Source: Przewalskia tangutica | Lineage: Eukaryota > Streptophyta > Magnoliopsida > Solanales > Solanaceae | Direction of reading: 5' to 3' | Length of the DNA: 64,000 nucleotides | NCBI GenBank assembly: GCA_029844215.1 | Contig: CM056726.1 | Span: 82,575,548-82,639,547 of the forward strand | Shown here: positions 23,309 to 34,885 of the stretch, one piece after another | Position numbering within the stretch: position 1 is the stretch's first letter | Layout of the letters: each line of letters opens with the position of its first letter | Program-made: the position numbers and the translations under genes | The notes under the pieces: generated by a model | What the model was told of the DNA's origin: nothing | Databases searched by the model: none | The model's input: the letters and a program-made list of their open reading frames with translations, nothing else

Positions 23309-24386
23309 ATGCCTCTACGCAAGGCGCCGGGGCCTGCGAGGCGCGCAACAGAGCGGAGTCGCGAGTAGTAGCGCGTCTCACGAGGCCGCAGTACCTGAGA
23401 CGTCAAACCCACGGCAAGGAATATAGGAGATGGGTTACAAGGAGATGGCCCAGTTATTGGCCAGGATAGTGGCAAGGCACGAGGATAGGCTGGATGCAGC
23501 AATTCCGGTACCGGTAGTACCCGTAGTTCACCCACGATCGGATAGTTTGAGACTGCGGGACTTTCTGAGTTGCAGCCCGCTAGAGTTTTATGGGTCGAGG
23601 CCTGAGGATGATCCGCAGGAGTTCATCCGACAGTTACAGCGGATCATGAGAGTGATCAAGGCTTCGGAGACCGAGTCAGTGGTCTTAGGTTCGAATCGGC
23701 TGCGTGATACTGCAGTCGACTGGTTTGATTCGTGGGAGCTGTCCCGGGGGGAGCATGCGCCTCCAGCTATTTGGGACGAGTTCTCGGAGGCATTTCTCAG
23801 CCACTTCTTTCCTCCGCAGATGAGGAGGACGCGGGCCGACAGATTTCTGATGTTGAGACAGAGAGGGCGTACGGTTCGGGAATACAACGTGGAGTTCGAC
23901 TCATTGGCTCGGTATGTCCCTGCGTTAGTAGCTGATATGGAGGGCGAGTACACCGCCACGCCACCGCTCGATGACTACTTGGCGAGGCTTGTTCGGTGTA
24001 GCTCTTCACCGGCATGGACATTGCCCGCACGCAGCTTATGCACTTGGATGTGAGGAGCGGATGGGTCGACGGAATGACCGAGATCGCGAAGAGGCCGTAA
24101 CAGCAGGTCCTGGTAACTTTCGACGCGCCGCCAAAGAAAGTTAGTTATGCACTCCGCCAAGATGCAGTGGTCCTCCACGGCCTTCGTGGACGCTCGGTAT
24201 TCGAGCTGGTCGAGCTCGTGGCTTCCGTTCACGGTATACATGGGTTCTAGCCACGGGATCATGTTTCTCGGCAGTGCACGATGTGGCGGCGCCATCCCGG
24301 GAATGTCGTCTTTTATCGGTGCTTGTTTTGCTCGCGTCGCTGTACATGTGACGGGAATCGTCCTAATAGGAAGGATGCATGAATGA
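23309..24386 (+). pseudogene. gag: gag of element J, best-preserved capsid domain, frameshifted
   Basis: The ATG at 23309 opens MPLRKAPGPARRATERSRE, a basic N-terminus typical of these Gags, and is closed by a stop. The frame resumes at 23430 and runs 207 codons. Residues about 40-165 of that part hold the retrotransposon capsid domain: LRDFLSCSPLEFYGSRPEDD, then AVDWFDSW, then IWDEFSEAFLSHFFPP and the EYNVEFDSLARYVP motif. After about 23950 the frame breaks repeatedly. The zinc knuckle is only traceable in pieces near 24280-24370, with no intact C-X2-C-X4-H-X4-C. Several breaks fall at CAG or CCG-type motifs, so real coding capacity may be better than it looks. Confidence 0.85.
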
Positions 24387-25447
24387 CTCAAATTTCTCCC
24401 GGTCATGGCGAGTTCATCGCCTTCTATAGCTGCCTTGCGAGCGTGATTATGATTAGAGCGACGGCGGAAAATGAAGCTTGATACAGTATATTATTACACC
24501 TCTAGAGAATAGTATGTGTTGATTATATGATGATTTTCTAAGTATTATGTTCAGATAGCATTATGTTAAATTGTGATTTAGAGGCCTGGTTAGTAAAGGG
24601 GAAGTTGGGTACATAGAAATTGTGAGCCTTAGAATATTATACGTGGAGACCTTAGATGCGAGGCCGTCTTGAGTAAAAGATTTTGTTTACGATTGACCTT
24701 TGTCGGAGTGCATAGTATACGAGGGTATATTTGTGTGATAAGTCCCTGAGTGGTGTGAATTATAAGAGGGTAGTTGAACTAAGAAGACCACTAGGTTTTC
24801 GTGACTTGATTAGTGAGATTGTTCCGGATCGGGGAACAAGAGCTTGGCGTGATAGATAGGTCGAGTTGAGGCCAGATGCGGGTCAACCCGTATCTCGGAT
24901 TGGAGTAAGGGAAATTGGTGGTGGTCCCGCTTTGTGATAGGGTCACGAGGGTGTTAGGCCCAAGTTTAGGTAACCGTTGTACGAGTTCGTGGATGCGTTC
25001 GACCAGAATCGGATCGTGAAGACCGGGAATGGCCTTAAAGGAATTTGAGGCTAGTAAGATTACCAAGTTGAAGGTAGTGACTCCAAGGTTTTGGAAACTG
25101 AAGTGATGACTAAAGTATGGTATGTGTACTAGAAAGAGTTCGGGTGTACGAGAAAGGTACGACGAGTAAGAAAGGAAGTGAACATGGGTTAAGAGGGCAG
25201 TCATCATTTTGTGAACTAACAAGGAAAAGAAAGTATCCGTTAGACCGCGGTGGAAGTCAGAATGTTGTGATACACATTAGTGGTGACTTCTCATTGGTTT
25301 GGATTTGGGTTTCGCGCGTATGTGATATTATGGCCATGTGTGGCATAATTGGTTTCGTAAGTATAGTAGTGAAGACTATACCGGCGCATGTATGTTTGGA
25401 GACTTAGAAGGAACATTCGGGACGAATGTTTCTAAGGGGGGAAGAAT
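24387..25447 (+). other. Noncoding interior of J with hairpin and polypurine tract
   Basis: The content is homologous to 657-1435. It contains ACCTCTAGAG, TATTATGTTCAGATAGCATT, GGCCGTCTTGAGTAAAAGATT, a GCGGGTCAACCCGT inverted repeat (near 24877), and no integrase remnant. AACATTCG-GGA-CGAATGTT lies at 25412-25430, then TCTAAGGGGGGAAGAA before the 3' LTR. Short open frames here have no recognisable product. Confidence 0.75.
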
Positions 25448-28367
25448 GTTACACCCCGTAGTTCCAGGGTATGTATGCGAGGACGTACGTACGAGAATAC
25501 GACATTAAAATTGGAAAGGAAGAAAGATGTGATTTTTCGACGGAAAAGTTTCCGGATTTTGTGAAGGAAAAAGGTTCGTTAATGGGAATTGGATTCCCAG
25601 ATTTGGTATTCGGACTTCTTGGAATATTAGAGAATTATGGAATTTTATTTCCGGAATTGGTCACGTGGGGCCCACGGGAGAAATTTACGGTTTTGTGGGG
25701 CCCACTTTGTTTTCGAGATTTTGGCCATTATGGATATTTTCGGGAGATGAAATATTTTGGACGAGTAGGAGGGCGACACGTGTCACCCCCCTAGGTGGCT
25801 CTTGGCCGAAATTTGCTTAACAAGTGGCAAGACAAGTGGCCTTGTCTTGCAAGATATTTTTAGTGTGGACAAGTGGCTTGTGGGACCCACACACACTTGT
25901 CCCCAATCTCAACCACACACTTGCCTTCATCCTAGCCCTTGGTTGTCCTATATATACACTACTAGTTGATGAAATCTTCCACACTTAACCATTTCAAGAC
26001 TTGAACAAATACTCTCTCCCTTGCCTTGTGGTTTCGGCCATGACCTAATTCCTTGACCTAAATTTGTCCAACAATTCTTAAACTCTCAAGTGTTCTTCCC
26101 TAAGGTGTTAGGAAGATTGTGTACCAAGAGTTGGAAAAGATTTCACACCCCTAGCCTTTTTTTCATGCCTTGGCCGAAAGTTGCTAGTTGGAAACCCTAA
26201 GTGTTCTTCACTTTTTGGAGTTGATTCTTGAAGAGAAGTTGGTTAGGAGCTTCTATGGGTTGCTTGTAGCGGATTGGAACGTAAAGATTTGGAGCTAAGA
26301 CTTGCTTGGAGCGACTTTAAGAACTTGGATATTCTTGGGCTATTTGAGGTAGTGAAACTTAAACCTCTTTGTGAATTGGTTATTATACATATATTATAAG
26401 TATATTATGGAATATATAATATATGGAGTAAAGTTTTGAAGGATTTGGATCTTGTTAAGTTGCTAAAATGAAAATTTGCAAGAAAGCCACAAATGGTAAA
26501 AACGTATCTTACTTGCTAAGAAGCTAATAACAAAGTAATTATAACTTATATTAAGATGGAATATAAGTTGGATGACTAATGAAGTAAGTGGATAAGTAAA
26601 ATGGAAAAAGTTGGCCAAGGACCCCAACTTAAGGACTGTATTTACTTTGGACTGTATTTACTTTGGATCAGATTTACTTTGGATCAGATTTACATTTCTG
26701 TTAAGAGGAAGATTGTTCAATCGCGTTCCGTTTGGGCGTGTGATCCCCTTTTTAATTATTGTATTGTATCGTTAAGGGGAAGATTGTTAATCGCGTCCGT
26801 TTGGGCGTGTGATCCCCTTCTTTAAATTTCGGAAATGTTGCGCCTTAAATGTGGCATGTTGGTTACTGTTATCAGGCCTTGAAAAAGGTGGAAAAGTATG
26901 TAAAAACGGGGGAAGTGCTGCCGAATTTTCCATAGAATTAGATGACTTTTTATTGGTATAAGTCTTCAATGGTAAGTAAGGTTTGATAGAAGTACTATGA
27001 CCATTTTAGGAGTGAAGTACTACGTGTGGCGTGATCTACTTGGCTTAAGGAGTAGCCGACGGGTTGAAGTACTTGGAGCGTTTTGCTATTTGTCGATAAT
27101 CGTCGCGAGGTATGTGAACCTCTTCCTATCTTTTCTAGCATGATTGTTGTGAACTATGTAGTACGGTAGACGTACGTGTGCTAAACGAGTTTTGGTTGGT
27201 TTAAAACATAAGGTGTTATAATAGTTTTATGGGAAGTTAGTTATAACGACTTTATGTAGGTAAAAGAATGGGTTATTGATTTTAGAAGTTAAGAGACTTG
27301 ATCTTAAAAGATAAGAGGCTTAACTTATAAATGACGTTTTATGAAATGTTAAGGACTATGAGTTTTATTAAAAGTTGTGAAACCTCATTCGTGAGTAATG
27401 AGTACTTGGCTTTTAAAGAATAATGTTTTACTGATTTCGAAAATGAGAATAAGTATCGAACAAACCATCATAGCGTTAATAAAGGAAAATGTATTGACTA
27501 ATTAACTATATTAAAACCAGAGAAACCGCCATCCGCATGTAAGCTAAGATAAGATAAAATTGTATTACATTTTCTAGATCATCATGGCTGTTTTAATAAG
27601 ATTGTTATAAACAAGAATAACTACTCACACATAAGGCATATGTTACTCAATGGTTTTAAAAAGAGATTACGTTATTTGATTAAGACTATGAACTATGAAA
27701 TCTTTCGAAAATAAGAGACTTGAGTATTTGAAATTAGGCAACTTGAACTTTTGGAAAAGAATGTTGTTACTTGACTTTAAAAGGGGAAAATGTGTTGGTT
27801 TAAAATGAAGACATGGTATTGCCTTAATCTGTCTTAAAAGAGGGTTTAAATGTTATGGACGATTCTTTATCGAGTCCCACGGACGGGTCGACATGTATTC
27901 CATACGCCTTACCGAGTCCCATGGACGGGTCGACACGTATTCCATACGATTTCACCGAGTCCCACGGGATGGGCCGACACGTATTCCATACGATTTCACC
28001 GAGTCCCATGGATGGGTCGACATGTATTCCATACGATTCTTTACCGAGTCCCACGGACGGGCGACACGATTCCATACGATTCTTTACCGAGTCCCACGGA
28101 TGGGCCGACACGATACCACACGATTCCACCTCGTGTCCCACGGACGGGCCGAGACATGTTATACGTGATCACACGATTTATACCTAGATCAGCAGCTGAG
28201 GAAGGAGTTCCACGCACGAGGATGACTTTGAGGCGTAAGTCCCTGACTTGACATGACTACTTTTATGTTGTAAATTGTAGTTTGGTTATCATACATGTCT
28301 CTTGTTTTATATGATCGCCATGATTTCATTTACGATTTTTCGCCACATACTTGGTACCTGTTGTACT
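25448..28367 (+). repeat. 3' LTR of element J, truncated by element K
   Basis: It begins TGTTACACCCCGTAGTTCC and copies the 5' LTR through GGTACCTGTTGTACT, where element K starts. The uninterrupted continuation in LTR F (near 16110) reads TGTTGTACTGACCCC, so the target-site duplication of K is GTACT (28363-28367), with the second copy beyond the window. Confidence 0.92.
27862..28165. repeat. Tandem array in the 3' LTR of J, seven units
   Basis: Same motif as 22222-22500, but with seven units against six and a different order of the 42-, 44- and 45-bp variants. The flanking LTR sequence is nearly identical in the two copies, so the array changes faster than its surroundings. Confidence 0.85.
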
Positions 28368-31300
28368 TGTTATACCCCGTAGTTTCGGAGTATGTACGTG
28401 AGGACGTACGTACGTTTGTACAAACCCTAATTAGGTTAAGAATGAAATTGTAAGCTTTCGACGGAAAAGATTCCGAACCTTGTGAAGGAAATTCTACGTT
28501 TTTAATATTTTTTTAACCGATTACGGATTTTTCCGAGAGACGAAATATTTTGGACCATTAGGAGCGCGACATGTGTCACCCTTAGTTGGCTTAGGTTGGA
28601 CGAAAATGTTTCCTAGTGGGCAAGTCAAATTGGTCAAGTCTTGCAAGTTGATTTGTGTGAGTGGGAGTAGGTAGAAGTGGACGTTTTTTTTAGAGTTAGT
28701 GGAGTCCACATGGCTCATTGTTGTGGTGGGCATGTGTTCCAATATTGTGGTGGACATATGTCCAAATGTGTGGAGACACTTGGTTGGAAGACCTCATCTT
28801 TCACTTGGATCATAATCTCCACCTTCCATTTGTTTTGATCTTAGCCCTCGAGTGTTCTATAAATACTCTCGAGTGAAGACTTCTTCATCCACTCCTCATT
28901 CTCTAAGTCTCAAAAACTCCCTCTCCCTTGTATTGTTCTCGTCCAAGCCCTCTCCCCCCCCTTCCTAGTGGCTTCGGCCGAGAACCTTCTCCCCCCCCCC
29001 TTTGTAGAAAGTTGCCTTCTAGTAGTTACTATTCCAAAATACCCTAGCCCCAAATCCCTTTTAGTAGTTGAGTAGAAGTTGTTTAGAAACTTCTAAGGGT
29101 CTCTGAGCTACCTGAGCGTGCAATTAGGAGCTAAACCTTGCTCGGGATCGACATATAACTTGGATAATTTTGGGCTTGTCGAGGTAAACACTTTTGTCCT
29201 TCTATTGTAATCAAGATTACCTATAAGAATAGTTAAGATTTGAGTATAAGATATGAAGGATATTAAAGAATAGAATTGAACTGTAATCACGGTAGAAGGG
29301 TATAAAAGAAGAAGAATTGAATCAGACTTACATGGACTGCATTTACAGAGACTTGTGTAGTATGACTGTAGGGAAGTACTACCCGATTTTCCAGAGAATA
29401 GAGAACCTCTACTTAGAATATTCTTCAACAGTAGTCTAGACGTTGATAGACGTATATGGCCTTTATAGGTTGAATGTTCTGCGAGTAGCATGTTCTACTT
29501 GAAAGGTGGACAAGGCTAGCCGGGTTATAGCGGTGGAGCATTTTGCTATTAGTCGATAATCGTCGTGAGGTATGTGATTCTTCCTATCCTCTTGAGCATG
29601 ATATTTTTAAAAGAATATATATAGTACGGTGACGACGCGTGTGTTAACCGAACGTGGTTTTATCGATGTCTTGACTTGAGTCTAATAATAAAGAATCTTG
29701 AAGTATTTCAAAAGAATTAAGAACCATTTTGAAAGATGAGTAATACTTGGTTTTAAAAGCTTAAGAGTTATACTAGCCTTATGGGAAGTTAGGTATAACG
29801 ACTTAAGAGAGATAAAAGGAACGATTTACTTAATTGTTTATAAATGCCTTGTATTGATTTCGGAAATGAGAATAAGTATCGAACAAACCACTGCAGCGCT
29901 AATAAAGGGAAATGTATCGACTAATTAAGTATTATTAAAACCAGTAGAAACCTCCATCTGCATAGAAGCTAAGATGAGACAAAATGATATTACATTTCCT
30001 AGATCATGGCTGCTTTAACAAGATTGTTATAAACAAGAATAACCTACTCACACATAAGGCATATGTTTCTCAAATTGTTTTAAAAGGAGAATTATATTAT
30101 TAAGTGATTAAAACTATGAACTACGAAACCTTTCGAAAATGAGAAACTTGAGCATTTGAAATTAGGCAAACTTGAACGTTTGGAAAATAATGTTGTTACT
30201 TAGGGAAGTGTTTTGGTTTACTTAAAAAGATAGTCACTCTATTTTTATACTACGGGTATTGTGTGACTTTTGTGAAAGGAACGGATCTTTTAAAGAGTTA
30301 ATGTATGAAGTACTTTGGGGATAAAAACCCGAACTTGTTAACATAAAGTAGAAAGTACCTTGTGTGAATAACTTGATTGTGTTGGTTTGTGATAGCCTTG
30401 TAATACTTTCTTGTTGATTTGATAAGTAAACATGTTAGGATGCTACGTGTGTTAGTATCTTGTGATGTTGTGTAAGGGGGTTATTCTTGTTGTGCTTACG
30501 TTGTTAAACGTTAAGCCCGTTGTACTGTTATTATATCACATACCCTCGACTTGTTATACCGAGGGCTTTCCACCCTCGACGCGTCTATACGCCTACGCGG
30601 TGCAGTGACTACGCGAGCAGCGGTATGCTCGAGATTGATCATTCCGTGTATTATCCCGATGGCGAGTGTCTTATGCGGTCGTGTGACTATGCGGTCTATG
30701 TGACTATGCGGATCGCGGAGTCCGGTGAGGGTACCGCGGGCTAGCTACCCCGACGCGAGGAATACCTCACGCGGCCTATGTGGTCGCACGCGAGCAGGTA
30801 TGCCGAGATTAGACGCGCATTGATACCGAGGGCGAGTGGCCAACTTCGATCATGGTGCGTCTAGAAAGACCTCGTGATACCGCTTATGGCATTGTTGGTA
30901 CCGCTGGTCTTAGTAGTCGGCTATGCCTTCGCATTTACCCCAGACGGTTTTACTATGACACAGTGGGACTCGTGTTCATGTGTATTCCTTGGTGCTTGTT
31001 ATATCATGGATCGCGGCGGTGAGGAAGGAATTCCACGCATGATTGATATTGTGGGCATGAGACCCATGGTTATATTTGAGTAATGACTTTAAGGCGTGAG
31101 TCCACGACTTGACACGATCGCATATATCGTATCGTAAATTGTTTATCATATATGTCTTTTGTTTTATATAGACTATTATGATTTCATTTACGATTTTCGC
31201 CACATACTTGGTACCGTTGTTATCGACCTCGCCCGGGGCTGCGTTCATGCCGCAGTAGAGGTACACGATCGTCGATCCTCGCTCATGGATCACAAATCAA

Positions 31301-31612
31301 CGTTGGGAAGCTCCGCTTCTCCGAGGCTTATCTTTGGTATAGTCCCACGATGTTGTAGGTATTAATGTTCATTCAGGTATGGCGGGCCCCGTCCCGCCAT
31401 AGTTGTTTTACTTCCTTAGAGGTTTGTAGTCCCGTTGTAAAGTTGGGATGTAATCGCTCACTTTGGGTTTATATATATATGCCAAAGGCAACTTTTCCTC
31501 GATAAACCGTGTCTCTTTACATTGTTTCATGTTGTGTTTTTATATTCCGATGACACTGATGTATGTCTACTGGGTGCGGGTAGGCACGACCACGCCCGGT
31601 TCGGTCGTGACA
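28368..31612 (+). repeat. 5' LTR of element K (family 1, 3245 bp)
   Basis: It begins TGTTATACCCCGTAGTTTCG and ends TTCGGTCGTGACA. TATAAATA is at 28858-28865. The palindrome position reads GACATGTGTC (28568-28577), so the G-box core is CATGTG here. C-rich tracts (up to ten C) lie at 28955-29005. The conserved family 1 block is near 29937-30010. Confidence 0.9.
30540..30800. repeat. Variable block of the K LTR: short GC-rich imperfect repeats
   Basis: GACTATGCGG, GTGACTACGCG and CGTGTGACTATGCGG-like words recur every 15-20 bp. The same type, in complement (CCGCATAGTC), fills the slot in B, M and N, so these LTRs share one array type distinct from the 45-48 bp arrays of J and F. Confidence 0.6.
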
Positions 31613-31616
31613 AAAG

Positions 31617-31628
31617 TGGTATCGAGCG
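31617..31628 (+). other. Primer-binding site of K (initiator-Met tRNA type, damaged)
   Basis: TGGTATCGAGCG lies 4 bases after the LTR. It equals TGGTATCAGAGC(G) with the A of CAG missing. Confidence 0.8.
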
Positions 31629-31808
31629 ATTAATCTCGGAAAGTGTCTACGCATCAGATCTAGTAGTCTTGATTATCGGTGTTGCACCACACCAATAATC
31701 GTGAGGCTATAGGATATTTAGGATTGGTTTCCATTCTTCTCACTCGAGATCGTGCCTTAGAGCCGTGTTATAAGTTGGACCTCTAACGTATTTCTTTCCC
31801 TTACCGCT

Positions 31809-32628
31809 ATGCCCGCGCAAGGCAACCCGCCCGAAAGGCAAGGCAGCCGAGGAGGCTGCAGAGCACGAGAGGTTACGAGGGCACATGCCCAATCATCACC
31901 TAGGGTGGTGCTTCATTCGGGAGTTCGCGACATCGCCAAATTTCAAAGCAGAGTTTAGCACAGCGGCAGCAGTTCCTACTGCGGCCATGATATATGAGCC
32001 TTCAGTTCCACGACCGGGAACAGAGAATATGGATTACAAAGGAATGGACCTGTTACTAGCTAGGATTTTAGCAATCAGAGAATATAGAGTGCACCGATAT
32101 ATCACGGGTCTAGACGATTATCTAGTAAAGGGTTGTACAAGAGTAGCCCTTCAGTCAGGCATGGATATTGCCCGCGTACAGGCTCATGCGCAGCACACAG
32201 AGGAACGTAGAGATCGACGGATTAACCAAGATCAGCAGAAGAGGGCCAGATCGGCAGGGTCCTTTGGTAACTTTCGAGGCAAATCGCCTCAGCAGCAGAC
32301 TGGATATGCACTTCCGCCAGTGCAGAGTGGTCCTCCACAGGGTTCAGGACGTTCGGGGTATGCCGGAGTTGGTCAGAGCTCCAGGGCTTCTGATTCACAG
32401 CTATACGTAGGTTCCAGCCAGCCGGATTCAGTAGTTCGGAGAGGAAGGGGTGTTAGCCAGAGGAGGCCACCCCCACCTCGGTGTGGCCGTTGTGGTAAGT
32501 GTCATTGTGGGGAGTGTCGTACTTCTTCGACAGCTTGTTATGCTTGCGGCCAGCAGGGCCATTTTGCGAGAAATTGTCCAACCAGAGGTGGCGCGGATGT
32601 AGACTCAGCCTTCGGGATCAGTGGCTAG
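31809..32628 (+). pseudogene. gag: gag of element K with capsid deletion and intact zinc knuckle
   Basis: An ATG at 31809 starts MPARQPARKA, matching the basic N-terminus in J; the frame shifts before 31885. From 31885 to the TAG at 32628 there are 247 uninterrupted codons. MDYKGMDLLLARILAIRE aligns with MGYKEMAQLLARIVARHE of J, but the next residues are YRVHRYITGLDDYL, which in A follow the capsid domain. About 153 residues are thus missing in frame. The rest is well preserved: a Gln/Ser/Gly-rich linker, PRCGRCGKCHCGEC, and a perfect zinc knuckle CYACGQQGHFARNC near the C-terminus. The protein could bind RNA but lacks the capsid assembly domain. M and N carry the same junction, so this is a lineage feature. 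Whether it is translated is unknown. Confidence 0.85.
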
Positions 32629-33480
32629 TTCATCATCCTCCCTAGCTATGCGCCCAACAGGGCAGGATTGATTAGAACGACAAAGGGTAGTGAAGCAGTA
32701 GATACAGGTATATCCTTAACCCTCTAGAGATTTGTGTGTGTGATAAGATAAGTATATTTTAAGTGTTATGTTCAGATAGCATTGTGTTAATTGTGAGCCT
32801 TAGATTTTTTTTCGTAGAGACCTTAGAGGCGAGGCCATCTTGAGTAAAAGATTATTTTTATGTTTGACCCTTATCGGAGTGCATAGTATACGTGAGATAT
32901 GTTTGTGTGATAAATCCCTGAGTGGTATGAAATGAAAGAGGGTAGTTGAGCTAAGAAGACCACTAGGTTTTCGTAACTTGATTAGTGAGATTGTTCCGGA
33001 TCGGGGAACAAGTGTTTGGCGCGATAGCAGGTCGGGTTGAGGATCGATCGCGGGTCAACCCGCGGCCTGTAATGTGGTGGGGTCAATTCGAGGTGGTCCC
33101 GCCAGGTGGTGGGGTCATGAGGGGGTTAGGCCCAAGTTTAGTTAACCAGCATACGAGTTCGTGGATGCGTTCGACCAGTAGTCGGACCGATGAGGTCAGC
33201 CCACCTTATCTTTCAGTCAGGATCGTTTACTCGGCAGAGGGTTATGCGAGATGTTATATATCGGGATGATTGTAAGGCTACACTGAGTCCCTACTTTTAC
33301 TTATGACCGGCAGTGGAGCCCAGGTTACGGCTATTTCTTTTCTGGGGGTTTTACCAGGCAGGGTTAGGAACTCAGGTGAGTCTCTGTATCACATTCACCC
33401 TCGGGCCAGTGTTTGGATTTCAGGGGTAGCTGTGAGGATTGTTGCCTCCTGTTGAGGGAGTGTTTTATAACTACCATTTC
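32629..33480 (+). other. Noncoding interior of K between gag and integrase remnant
   Basis: It shares CCTCTAGAGATTTGTGTGTG, ATGTTCAGATAGCATTGTG, GAGTAAAAGATT and GATCGGGGAACAAG with the other elements. A near-palindrome, CGCGGGTCAACCCGCG, lies near 33049-33064. The latter half (33270-33480) has no match in A, J or L and may be decayed pol. No reverse transcriptase or protease motif is seen. Confidence 0.65.
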
Positions 33481-33703
33481 AGTATTAGGATGTCGCCTTA
33501 TGAAGCCTTGTAGGGGCGGAAATGTAGGTTGTCGATCGATTGGTTCGATGTTGGCAAGATTCAGATAGTGGGTACATACTTGATTCAGCAGGATATGGAT
33601 AGGGTGAAGCCTATCCAGGAGAGGTTATTGGCAGCTCAGAGTCAACAGAAGTCATGCTGATAGTCGGCATCGACACTTGGAGTTCAGGTTGACGGTGGGT
33701 TTT
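33481..33703 (+). pseudogene. pol: Integrase C-terminal remnant of K, first part
   Basis: In frame from 33491: MSPYEAL, then a TAG stop, then GRKCR, WFDVG, and QERLLAAQSQQKS. This is the end of the Ty3/gypsy integrase core (family pattern M-x-P-Y-E-A-L-Y-G-R-K-C-R-x-P). The TAG stands where tyrosine is expected. The catalytic D,D-35-E part is absent. The reading continues at 37043 after solo LTR S2. Confidence 0.8.
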
Positions 33704-34374
33704 TGTCACGACCCGACCCGATCGCGATCGTGCCCTACACAGGCACCCTTACAGTATACATCGAGATAATCACGAACATACATGAAACTTATAAAATAAA
33801 ACAACATAAGTAAAACAACAAAGTTAGCCGATGTGGCTACTTTCCGACATAAATATATACAACCGGCAGCTTGCCTCATTTCTTTACAACCGACCCACAA
33901 ATATGTGACTACGCACCTCAAGAGTTTTTATCATAACAATCGTGGCGGACAGGCCCCGCCATACCCCAATATACATGCATCTACTACCTCGTGGAAAACC
34001 GTACAAGAGATAAGCCTCCGAGCAAATGGAGCTTTTTCCCAAAATCAACCGAGATCCTAAGAGCAAGGATCACCAACCTGGTACCTAAAACTCGGGCATG
34101 AACGCAGCCCCGAAGAGGTCGATAACAAAAATTTAATATGGAACTAAATAAGGTACAACAATTAAAACATATCTGTAAAAAGCATGACAGGGGGTAAGTG
34201 TAAAAGAAGTAGATACCTGAGCCTACCATGTCATTACCCCCTCGTGAACTTAATCATACCTTATTATCTTTTCCCATTTCTCAATAAAGGTTATAGTCAC
34301 TTCCTTACGAACTTACTTCGGAAAATCATCAAGTTCACTACCATATAACCTACTTACCTTACACAACCTAGTCC

Positions 34375-34885
34375 GGCCCTTTACGGAGGGACACCTATAC
34401 TGCCCGGCCCAACCTGGGACGCGATAAAGTCACATAGTCTGCCCCTAAAGGTATACTGTCCGGCCCATCTCTGGGACGCAATAATGTCCTATAATCTGCC
34501 CGTAAAGGTATACTGCCCGGCCCATCTCTGGGTCGATAATGTCATATAGTGCGCGTAAGGTATACCGCCGGCCCATCTCTCGGTCGATAATGTCATATAG
34601 TTCGCGTAAGGTATACCGCCCGCCCATCTCTCGGTCGATAATGTCATATAGTGCGCGTGAAGGTATACCGCCTGCCCATCTCTCGGTCGATAATGTCATA
34701 TAGTGCGCCTGTAAAGGTATCTTGCCCGCCCATCTGCGGGTCGATAATGTCATATAGTCCGCCTGAGGTATACGCCCGCCCATCTCTCGGTCGATAATGT
34801 CATATAGTATGCGTGAAGGTATCTTGCCCGCCCATCTCTCGGTCGATAATGTCATATAGTGCGCCTGCAGGTATACCGCCCGAAC
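34375..34885. repeat. 50-57 bp tandem array in solo LTR S2, about nine units
   Basis: The GATAATGTCAT landmark or its variant occurs at 34423, 34480, 34535, 34586, 34637, 34689, 34743, 34793 and 34845, with spacing settling to 50-54 bp. The unit carries CGCCCATCTCTCGGTC and GTAAAGGTATACCG. A 136-codon open frame on the minus strand is a by-product of the repeat. Confidence 0.9.

Larger units (their letters stand above)
19811..28367 (+). mobile_element. Element J: non-autonomous gag-bearing LTR retrotransposon, 3' LTR cut by K
   Basis: It has a 5' LTR (19811-23102), a primer-binding site, gag, a noncoding interior, hairpin and purine tract (interior 2345 bp), and a 3' LTR from 25448 that is broken at 28367 by element K. 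The two LTRs are almost identical over long AT-rich stretches, so the insertion is young. The interior lacks protease, reverse transcriptase, RNase H and integrase. The presumed target site is AAAGG at 19806-19810; the right copy lies beyond the window. Confidence 0.9.

Noticed and set aside
34445..34855. 136-codon minus-strand frame of repeated IIDREMGGRYTL-like units
   Set aside because: Arises from the 50-57 bp array in solo LTR S2. The unit is not always a multiple of three and there is no conserved frame in other LTRs.
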